NCBI GenBank assembly: GCA_016946835.1
Contig: JACVTC010000359.1
Location: 1 to 38,839, forward strand
Reading direction: 5' to 3'
DNA from: Neocallimastix lanati (nom. inval.)
Lineage: Eukaryota; Neocallimastigomycota; Neocallimastigomycetes; Neocallimastigales; Neocallimastigaceae
DNA length: 38,839 nucleotides
This document shows positions 10,981-22,500 of this stretch, one piece after another (within the stretch, counting starts at the first letter, position 1; each line of letters begins with the position of its first letter). Under the pieces are notes generated by a model, which searched no databases, was not told the DNA's origin, and worked only from the letters and a program-made list of their open reading frames with translations. The position numbers and the translations under genes were made by a program.

Positions 10981-11469
10981 TTTACTTGTTAAATTCCTAA
11001 AGTAAATAAATAAAGGAAAGGAAATATATTTATTCTTAAAGATATGAACAGATATAAGGTACGCCATATAAGTTTTAATTTTTAAATAATAATTATAACA
11101 GATTTATTTATTTTATTTTTATTATTTTTATTCTATTTTTTTTGTTTACTTTTTAAATAATTAAATAGTATTATAATAACGCGTTAAAATATGAAATTTT
11201 CATAAACAAGTATATTTGTAGTTTCATTTTTGTTGAATTTCAATCTTAGATGAACTGCATTTTGATACTGGGTACGCGGACATTTAAGTGAACAACTCTT
11301 AAGAAGTTCACACAGTTCTACGGTCTCATATACTATAGCGTTTACTAAATATTTTGCTTATACAGTATTGATCATCGTCAGCTCTCTTGAGTTACATTTT
11401 CATAGATTCAATATAAACATTTTCATTAACAAAAGCGCTATCGAGATACATAATTTACAATGACTAGAT
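10981..11469. other. Intergenic DNA between the relic and the minisatellite
   Basis: The AT content is high up to about 11210. From 11230 to 11469 the sequence is more complex and includes an imperfect inverted repeat around 11290-11313 (GTGAAC ... GTTCAC). It may be degraded coding sequence, but no frame stays open and no family is recognisable. Confidence 0.4.
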
Positions 11470-12725
11470 GCGCTACAGAACTTGCTTAGAAGAACTAGCC
11501 GTGCAACAGAACTACTTACCTTCAAGGACTACTGTTGTTACTGAACTACTTTCCTTCAAGGACTACTGGTTCTACAGAGCTACTTAAGTTACCTTCAAGG
11601 ACTACTGGTGCTACTGAACTTTCCTTCAAGGACTACTGGTGCTACAAAGCTACTTAAGTTACCTTCAAGGACTACTGGTGTTACTGAACTACTTTCCTTC
11701 AAGGACTACTGGTTCTACAGAGCTACTTAAGTTACCTTCAAGGACTACTGGTGCTACTGAACTTTCCTTCAAGGACTACTGGTGCTACAAAGCTACTTAA
11801 GTTACCTTCAAGGACTACTGGTGTTACTGAACTACTTTCCTTCAAGGACTACTGGTTCTACAGAGCTACTTAAGTTACCTTCAAGGACTACTTGTGCTAC
11901 TGAACTACTTTCCTTCAAAGACTACTGGTGCTACTGAACTACTTACCTTCAAGGACTATTTGGTGCTACAGAACTACTTACCTTCAAGGACTACTGGTGC
12001 TGCAGAACTACTTACCTTCAAGGACTACTGGTGCTGCAGAACTACTTACTTTCAAGGACTACTGGTGCTACAGAACTTGCTTAGAAGAACTAGCCGTGCA
12101 ACAGAACTACTTACTTTCAAGGACTACTGGTGCTACTGAACTTTCCTTCAAGGACTACTGGTGCTACTTAACTTTCATTCAAGGACTACTGGTGCTACTT
12201 AACTTTCATTCAAGGACTACTGGTGCTACTTAACTTTCATTCAAGGACTACTGGTGCTACTTAACTTTCATTCAAAGACTACTGGTGCTACAGAACTACT
12301 TACCTTCAAGGACTACTGGTGCTACTGAACTTTCCTTCAAGGACTACTGGTGCTACAGAGCTACTTAAGTTACCTTCAAGGACTACTGATGCTACTGAAC
12401 TACTTACCTTCAAGGACTACTGGTGCTACTGAACTTACCTTCAAGGACTACTGGTGCTACTGAACTTACCTTCAAGGACTACTGGTGCTACTGAACTTAC
12501 CTTCAAGGACTATTTAGTGCTACAGAACTACTTACCTTCAAGGACTACTGGTGCTACAGAACTTTCATTCAAGGACTACTGGTGCTACAGAACTTGCTTA
12601 GAAGAACTAGCCGTGCAACAGAACTACTTACTTTCAAGGACTACTGGTGCTACTGAACTTAAAAGGAATACTACCCCTGCCGCCGTTTCACCGTGCTATT
12701 GAACTTACAAGAACTACTGCAAATG
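11470..12725. repeat. GC-richer minisatellite with 31/34-bp units and higher-order repeats
   Basis: Units are built on the core TTCAAGGACTACTGGTGCTA and come mainly as a 34-bp form (spacer with CAGAACTACTTACC) and a 31-bp form (spacer with CTGAACTTTCC or CTTAACTTTCA). Several longer units contain GAGCTACTTAAGTTACC. A higher-order unit of 143 bp is marked by TCTACAGAGCTACTTAAG at 11571, 11714 and 11857. A distinct 47-bp insert containing TTGCTTAGAAGAACTAGCCG is present three times, at 11472-11518, 12067-12113 and 12584-12630. Four 31-bp units run in series at about 12160-12270. Open frames across it change frame from unit to unit, so they are products of the repeat and probably not proteins. 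The array fades out by 12725. Confidence 0.93.
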
Positions 12726-13593
12726 CTGCCATACTGATTGTTAATTTGTTAATTTTATTTTACTTAGTCTTTTATATAAAATTTACTTTTTTATCTTTAA
12801 ATAATATAATGTATTTTTTAATAAATGTAATACATAAAAATATTTAAATCTAATAAAGTAATTGATATATATTTGCATCTAATTCTAAAAAAATTTCATT
12901 TTTTTTCATTTTTATTTGAGTTTGTGTTATATTTAATTTATTGTTACTACCATTATATTATTATAAAATAATATTTTTATGGTTTATTTTACTTATATTG
13001 TATATCCATTTATTATATTCTATAATACATTATTTTAAAAGTTCTTTTAAAATCTAATTTAATAAATAAACTATTGTAATAAAAAAAATTATTTCTATAA
13101 CAATGAACTGTTTAAACTCTATATATATCAAATAGGTCTTACGATATAAAAATTTCAAATAATAATAACCCCAGATTATTTTTTTATTTTTATTTTATTT
13201 TATTTTTATATTTTATTTTATTTTTATTATTTTTTTAAATTTTACATATTTAAATATTTTTTAAACATTAATATAAATTATTTTAATTACATTAGTTAAT
13301 TTATTTTTTTTTGAAATTATATATTTTATTTCTCATTATAAAAATTAAAATCCTTTTTATTTATTTTTTTAATATTATTATTTCTAATTATTAATTATTG
13401 CTATTATTATTTATTTTTAAAATTGTATTTTTTTATATTTATTTATTATCAATTATTATCTTTTTTTTTATATTTTGTAGTTTCATATATTATCTATTTA
13501 TATTTTATTTTTTTTATTGATAATAATACTTTTATTTAATATATATATCTATAATTTTATTTTCTAATGCATTATATTTATTTTTTTAAACTA
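12726..13593. other. AT-rich 3' flank of the giant gene
   Basis: This is plain A/T-rich DNA between the minisatellite and the stop codon of the giant minus-strand gene. It presumably holds that gene's 3' UTR and polyadenylation signals. On the minus strand AATAAA-like strings are frequent, so none can be singled out. No gene is seen. Confidence 0.5.
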
Positions 13594-16500
13594 CTATTTT
13601 TTTGGTTCAAGTGTATAATAAAAACGTTGACCGATATAATTATCTTCCCAACCAAAAGATGTATTTCCGGAAGGTGAAGAATCTTCACAATCTCTAACTT
13701 TAAGAGTAGAATCATCATAAAAATCTACACATTTTTCGTTTCCGTCATAATAAACATAAATATTTCTTTCATAACGACCTCCATATTTGAATTTTGCCTT
13801 TGCATTCTTACACTGGGTTATTTTTAAACGTCTTTCATAACCGTCCTTACTACTAAGATTTACGTCTAAACAATAGTCCGATTTATTTCCATTTCCACCA
13901 TTAGTAGCATTTGATAAGTACCAAGTAGATTTTGAATTCGAAGAAGTCATTAACCAAGAATAATATTTAACACTACTTGATAGTTTAAATCGGTCTTGAC
14001 TTTCAATATTTTTGACCCCTAAATATTCTTTGTGTCCTTTATCATATTTACTACGGAAGGTGTGAACTTCATATATATCCGGTACGTCATAGGATATGAT
14101 CCATTTATATTTATTATCATTTTCATTGCACGTACTGTAGCTAATACTACTGTTTTTGTCTACATAAAGACATTCTGTTTTATCATCATTCATCCAAAAA
14201 CCAAATTTGTCATTTTTGCTAATAATTGCCATGTTGGTATTGGATGCGTCTGATGATAATCCTATCTGATTATTAGAACTTTTAATTAAATATTTTCCAC
14301 TGCCGACGTTCTTTAATAAACCATTACCACTCTTTGCGATTTCCCAAATAAATTCATTACCATTGCACTTATTATTTAGACTTACCGAGAGTTTACCAGA
14401 GCTGTTCACAGACAAACATCCAAGTCCGTTTTGATTATTAATTATATAGACCTTCTGAGTATCAGCTAATAAAGGCTTATAAGAAGAAAACATCCAAACA
14501 TGTTTAGGATTGCTTGAATCACATTTTTGAAGTTCGTTTGTTGGATAAAGACAGTCCTTCTCGAAACCCTCAATCCAAAATCCATATTTAGATTTTGATG
14601 GATCGGCAATGTTAAGGACATTGGAATCATAGAAATAGGAAGTAATCATTAATTTATCGTCCGAGCTTTTTCGTAAAAATTGTCCAGTTTCAACATTTTT
14701 CCATAGTCCACTTCCATTTTCTGGTATTTCCCATAAGTAGGAATTACCGTCACATTTATTATCAATCTTAACTTCATTACTAGATTTTCCTACCGCGTAT
14801 AAACAACCTTTAGTAACACTATTATAGATGTAAACTCGCTTAGTTTTTACCGGAGGTTTCTCAGACAAAATCCATCGTCCAGCATCTCCATATCGAGTAC
14901 ATTCGTTATTTTTAACGGTACTATCGGATTCATATTTATTTGAGGTGGTTAAATGGAAACAGCCAAGAGAATAAGGTTTTTTGATATCTAATTTCGTTAT
15001 ATCATTCATGACACTACTATTTGTTATGTCAGAATCAGTATTTACAATACCATTTCTATTAGATGATATATAGGTATTAGAACCAACATTTCTCCAAATT
15101 CCTTTTCCACTGTAAGGTATTTCCCATAAAAATAAGTCTCCATTACATAAGCCGTTAGCTCTTATACTTTTATCACTACTTCTTTCATTAACATAGAGAC
15201 ATTTGTTGGTATCTTTTTCATAAATGTAAACACGTTTCACCTTATCAGGGGCTTGTGGTGGATACGAGAAATAGACCTTTTTTTCATTTTTATAAATTTC
15301 ATAAAATTGCAATCTATTCTCCGTACAGGTTAATCCTACCTCTTTTTTATCCTTCTTTTTGTTAAAAGCACTAAAACTACTTATATCGTCTTCTGTATCC
15401 TCGTTTTCAAATAAATTCTCATAAGAAACAACGGTAGCTGTATCTGTCAAACTGTTACTTTGATCCATATATTGTATTACAAAATCGTAATTTTCATCGA
15501 ATTTAGCATGCGCAATTTTTTCGGTTTCGGAAATTGCATAATAGGACACTTCACCCTTGAACAATATTTCCTTTTTATTTTTTGGATCATTTTTATCAAT
15601 TGATCGATATTTAAATCCTTCCTTTGTAAGAACTAACCCGACATGACTGCACATTATTCTATGCCCTAAGTAGAAAATATCTCCTGCAATTAACCCGTTT
15701 CCTACCGTGTCCTTATTGAAATTTTGTATGACCTCTTCGGTATCCAAGTTTTTGAACCTGCAATTTAAATTTGGATTTTTATCGCTTTTGTAGTTATTAT
15801 TAAAATTAATTTGAATATCATTTTCAATGCAGGTAATACCATAATTATAGACCCGATTGAGATTCCATTCATCTTCAATTAAAATTTCGTCTCCGTTGCT
15901 AATCAATGTTCCATTCGTTGCAATTTGTAAAGAAGATATGTTATCATCGTAAAATCTATAGAAATTGGTGGTATCAATTTTGAAATTTCCTATAGTTTCC
16001 AATTTATAAATGGTATTACATTCGGCATCATTACCTTTTGAAACTAATCCATTTTTACATCGACTTTCTATATAAGGTCTATACTTCCAGAAGACATTCT
16101 CAGTATTGTTTTCTTCCGCTATTAAAATCTCATCATTAGAGTTACATATCATAGTGACATTCGGTTTTCCGATAGATACTAATGGTTTTACGGTTTGTCG
16201 ATTGGAGACCATAAAGTTTCCAGTAGCAATATCTAAATAAATCTTTTCTTGCTCTTTATAACTGTGTAAGGCATGATTATTATGATCTACAAGTTGATAG
16301 GTTTCTTGATCAATCGAAAGGTCGCTTCCAAAACTTCCTTTTTCATTTTTCTTAATGTACGATAGACATTTAACAGTACCGTAATTAAGAGAATTTTCCT
16401 CGCCCAAACAAATCTCATTATTATACTTTTTATTAAGTAAGTAATTTTGGTGCTCTCTGCATTTATCCATTACTTTATCAATAATTTGATTATTATCATC

Positions 16501-19500
16501 ATCATATAAAGCTAAAAAGGTGTTTGCTTCTACCTGATCACATCGCAGAGATATGCTTTTAGGAGGTTTAGTTATATATTCCGCTGGGATATCCTGAAAT
16601 ACGGAATTTCCATTAATGACTAATGGGGCAGACATATCATTAATATTTAACTGTAAATTGTAGACCTTCTCATACGAGAAAAATTTATAATCAGTAACAC
16701 TGATATTAGCACATTCCGTTCCATCTTTATCAATAATTTTATCTCCAGGATATAAAACTTTATCATAGGTGAATAAATTATTGGCATCGTAGGTTTTAGT
16801 AATCATATTTCTTAATCTATTACCATTACTATCTTTTACATAGAAACCATATTCAAGATCACAACGTATTTCGGCATAGTCAGCATTCACCTTATTTGGT
16901 ATTTTAGTGATATAGGTATTATCACCATCTAGTGTATAAACAAGATTGAAAGTATCCTTTTCTTTTTGGAAATTGATATAACGCAGTTTGTTATTCAAAC
17001 CTTTACCCTTATCAGGCTCATAATACGTATGATTATTATAATTGAATTGAATACCCTTTTCTGTGAGCTTAAAGCATTCCTGAAAAGCGGAATTGTACAA
17101 AAGTTCTCCAACATACAAGTTATCAGGCGCATATATTCTTGTTTCTTCATCATAATTTTCTCGTGTGGAAAGAATTTGCTTCTTTTCTAATGCAGGATAC
17201 CTCCAATATTCGTTACCTTCCTCATCATTAATAACGGCATACATGACTTTATTCCTTTCAAATATACATTTTAAAATTAGATCGCTCGTGAAAGCATTGT
17301 TAAATACATTGACGTCATTTAACAATAATTTTCCCTCGTATTGATTGAACTTTAGATTATTATTATCTATAAGTTCTGAAACTTCGGCGTCCATCGGAAT
17401 TGGTTTGGTTTGATCACTGAAAAAGAGACCAATTTTCTTTTTCCCATTGGAATCCATAACAGATTTACCATTTTCATCCATGATTTCATCAATTCGAATA
17501 CATGGCTTTTTGAATTTATCATCCACGTAGATCATATCATAGATGATTTCATCCTTTTCAAGGGAAGTTCTTTTCTCCACCTTTGGATATTCCAAATAGA
17601 CTTTTTCTTTATTTGGACTATATAAAACAAACTTATTACCTCCATGGTAGTTCATACATTTTCCAATGAGCTGATCATTTCCACTTAGATTATTCACTTT
17701 ATCAATCACGGTACCTTGATTGAAAAAAAGACCGAATTCATCCGAGCTTTTAACTTTAACATAATTATCTGCCATCTGTTTATTCATTTTTTCTTTATTA
17801 CTACTTTCGGTATCAGTTTTTTCTTTCTTATAATTTTCCATTTTATAAATAGTAATGTTGCCATGATTAAATTGCGTGAACAATTCCCCATCCTCAAAGA
17901 AAAGGCATCTTTCACCGGTTTCCTTATTAAATAAACTTTCACCATAAAATAAGGGCTTCGATTCTGAAATTTCATATTTTTTAGAGTATTTTGGTAAAGT
18001 CATGATTCTTTTATCATCGCGATAGATCGCTGCCTTCAAATCCCCATAGATCGTTTCACATCTTACACTATAAGTATGTTTTTCATTTTTCATATTGGCA
18101 GGCGTTATTTCCCTATCATCAATTAAATTAATAGATGTTCCGTTGGAAAAATAAACGTATACACCGGTTTCTACGACATCTAAATATTCTATATTATCAT
18201 TAACGTTTTCTAAAACATCAATGTCCTCCTCATCTTCTGGATCCACCTTTGGATTTGCTGAGTCTTCTGTGGCGACTTCCTCTGCGTTTTTAAGAAGTGA
18301 GTCTTTCGTATTAACATTAATTAGTCTTCCCTTATTAATCTTTAAACAAAATTTACCGTTAGAATCGGTTTCATCTGGAATTAATTCTTGCATTGGACGC
18401 AATTGATGAGTTGCCGTATTAGCAATTAATGCTTTAAACTGTTGGGTTGGGTAATTCCATATGACGTCTTTACTAACCTTATCAAAAATTTCAATATTAT
18501 TTTCATCTTTGCAACGAAGTTCAATAGCATGTTTATCAGGATTATATATAGTAATGGTGGTTCCTTCAATTTTTTGGTCATTAATATCCTGAATATAAAG
18601 TTGTTGATCATCCAAATATAAAGTTCTACCTTTTATTTTTGAATCATATTTTTCAGTGATTAAATCACCCGTACTATTAAATAGCCCCTCGGCCTTGAAC
18701 GTTAAACATGCTACATTTTCATTTTTGTCATTTTTATAATAAATCGAACGATCCACCACCATTGAATTACTGTAGGGTTCATTCGTAATGGAATAAATGA
18801 TACGGCTTGGATATTCCCATACAACTGAATTAGTATTGTCTAGTAGAACTACTCCATATTTGTCGCTATTAATATTACATCTGAGTTTAGTTGGTAACGC
18901 CAAATTTTCATCCTCTAAATCCAAAACATTTTGATCGTCCAATGTTAAATAACCGGTTTTCTTATCCAACTGTAATTTCGATTCCGTATTGATTTCATAC
19001 GGGAAATACGGTTCTTTATCTCCGTAGAAATAAACTCCTTTCGTTCTTAAGGTGACACAAGGAAATTCATTGATGATTTTACATTTACTGTTTTTATTAA
19101 CTTTACATATACTATTAATCTGATCAACGCTTATGTTATAGGAAAGTGTTTTATTGTAAAAATGATTCTCATTTAATTCGTCTTTAAATACTTTGTATTT
19201 ATTGGCGTTAGCTTGGATTTTCACATGTTCCTTTCTACACTGGGTTGGTGATGGATCCCCTTTACATTTACAGTACCATAACGCATCTAGACAATAGCTT
19301 TCATCCTTCTTCAAAATAAACTCATAATCGTTATTATCTTTTCCGAATATTCCCTTTAAGGTATCCTCCTTTTGTTTCTTTTCTTCTTCGCAATCTTTAT
19401 CCCTTTTAGTATCATCTCGGTAGATGAGCGCTTCTAAATTTTTCAGATAATGTTCTTCATTATCACTGATCATTTCTGTCAATTTTTTCGTTGGAGGGAA

Positions 19501-22500
19501 AGTCCAAATTAAAGTATCCGTCGGATTATTTTTATTGTCAAATTTTCTTTTTAAAATTCGAATGTATCCATTGGTGTCTGGTGTAATATACATAATGTAG
19601 TAGCATACTTTGGAATCCTTACAAGTTTCCCCTTCGATTCCCGTAGTGAACAAAACATGATCGTTACAATCATAAATATTGAAAACCCCATTGTCATTTA
19701 ATTTTCCATACACAATTCTCGAATTTCTATCGGTAATCGGTTTCAAGTCAATGTAGGAATCATCGATAACGATATTTTTATCATCGACCTTTTCAAATTT
19801 TTGAAGTAAATTTTGATATTTTAGATGAAAACTGGTAAGAGGCATTACCGCTGTACTGTAGTAATTATCATTTTCATCAAAAATATAATTGTCCTTAGAG
19901 GATTCCAAATCAACCTCATTTGAGATTTCCAAATCTCTATATTCCTTTGATTTTCTAAGTTCTTCATACGCGTCTTCGGTATATCTATTAATAATTTGTT
20001 CGCCCACTCGTATGATAGAATTGTCGAATCCAGAAATCTTGTTTTCCGATTTATAGGTGGTAAGAAAAGGTAAATTTGGATTTCTTGCTTCTGCCTCACA
20101 TGCATTATAAAATTCGTGTTCTTTATAGATCAAAAATTCATGATACGGGGCGTGATTCCACATATTCCAAACTTCCTCTCCGTTTTCATTGACAATTCTA
20201 AACGTTCCCGCATTCAATACCTCCAATCTATACCTTCTATACAAATGTTTATTATCCTTTTCAGGATCATTTAGCGTACTCATGATCACATAGTCAAACT
20301 TATTTAATATCCTCATGACTCCATCTCTCCCCACAATTAGCTTATACGGTCCTTTTCCTTGCCATAAATTCGCGGTTTTGCTTTCCCATATGGTGACGTT
20401 GTTGTCTTTAAAAACCAGATTACCACTACTATTTAAGATTAAATGAAATCTTTTATTTTCTGATTTTAAACCTTCATTCGAATAGATGGTATTGTTACAT
20501 CCCCCGAAGTACATAAAGTTTCCTTTATAAGCAATTCCATCCGGGAGTTGTAAATACGAATTATTTTTTTTTATTGAAGGATTAATGGCTTCGTATAAAT
20601 ATTTCTCTGGTATATTTTTAGTTACATCTTCATTCTTAAAGGGATACCCATACTTCACTGGTAAGTAATATCCATCACGGTCAAGATAGGAACTATATTC
20701 ATTGGCTTTGATTTTGTAACGCCAAATAGGTACACCTAATGGATCATACAAGGTTAATCCATCATACGTGTTGTACCTATTTTGATCAAAAGTACTTACG
20801 ACTAAATAGGAGGTCTCTGGAACGGTACTTAATCCGTTTCCATTCCAACCCACGATTAAGTGCTGATGTTCCGGCTTTATATTCGACCATAATACTACAT
20901 TTTTTGTTTTAAATTTATTTTTATTGGTTAAATTTTCAATATAACTTTTTATTTTACTATTTACCTTTGACGTATCAGAAGGAGATGGAGAAGAAGAAGT
21001 AGTAGTAGTAGTGGTAGTAGTAGATGTTTCCGTAGTGGTTTGTGAACTTCCATTTCCCTGGGTTCCATTATCCGTTGTAGCATTACCATTTTGCGATTTT
21101 TCTTGACTTTGCGCCTCATTTATTTTTTGAATACTATTCTGAGTCATTCTACATTTACTTTTAATTTGGTCACAATTTAAAAGCATATAATCCTCTATGG
21201 CCTCCACAATACTACTATCCATTAGCGATTCACATTTATCCAAAATAGTACAGTCAACGGTTCCAGAATTACCGGTCTCACCATTATCCGAAGAAGAAGA
21301 GGAAGGTTTTTCATTCATTTTCTCACTACAAATAAAATCGATTTCATCTTGAGAATAATAAATATTGTTTCTATTTTTTTTATCCTGACAAGTATTGGAA
21401 TTTCTTAGTTCCGATTTAAATGCATTAAATAATTTATTGTCGCTTTTCACGGTAACATGATTAACGATACATTTATTATCTTTATTTTTAGTGGGATTTT
21501 GACAGTTACAGAACCAAAGCGCATCCTTACAGAAAACGTCATCCTTACTTTTAATAAAATTGATATCAATATTATCTTTTTCGAGATGCTTCAAATATTC
21601 GGTTACCTTAGAAACTTCTTTAGGCTTATCATTAGGATCCGGTCGAATATTATTTGGATCGAAATCTGGTAAATCTGGATTTTCCATGTAGTTGACGCCA
21701 TTGAACTCCTCAGCATAAGTTCCAACGGGCTCAAACATTGTTTCTTCGGTGAGAACTTCAAGATGGTTTAAATTAGATATTTTGAAGTAGGCCTTACTTT
21801 TAGCGTAACTAGTCTGCGTATTAAAGTATTCGACATCATTATTACCGAAAACCAGATCATTATCTTTATTCATGTATAATTCAAGGGCATGGCCTGTACT
21901 ATATTCACCAGCTAAACTAGAGATTTTCTTTATATTCTGATCTGTACCTATTTTTTGTCCAGTTTCTAAGAAATAATCAAAGGTTCGAGTTTTTGGTGCA
22001 CTAGGACGCAAACTGGAGTAGATATTGGTGAACTCACTATCCTCGAGTTCGAAATGGTAGTCATCCGTGTTTCCTTTACAATCCAACAACAGAGACTTAT
22101 AATTTTTATCTTTTATAAGTTTACTATCGAAAACTTGATCCATCATATGGGTGACCGCGTCATCATCAATATCAATATTGACAATACTTCGAGTATTGAT
22201 ATTAGAACGTGTTTTATCATTATAATCATAACAGGATGCAATTTGGTAGTTACGAGTAATTTTTTTATATATCAATACTTGACATGGTGTGTTTCCGTTA
22301 TTGACAACGCTTTCTTCAAAAGTATAGGAAACCCCTTGACTGGTAGTTTTATCCGTTCCTTCAGTCTTCGAATAATCATTACTAGTGGATTGTGATTCAC
22401 TTTTTCCCGAAGTATTACCTATTTCCCTTGTTTCCGTTTCGTCATTTCCTCTACTAGTTGACTTTGACCTTTCTATGGCATTCATTACGGATCTGGAGCC

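Noticed and set aside
11894-12847. Plus-strand open frames of 66-101 codons in the second minisatellite
   Set aside because: They are overlapping frames through a 34-bp repeat, which is not a multiple of three, so the peptide changes frame each unit; there is no signal or domain.
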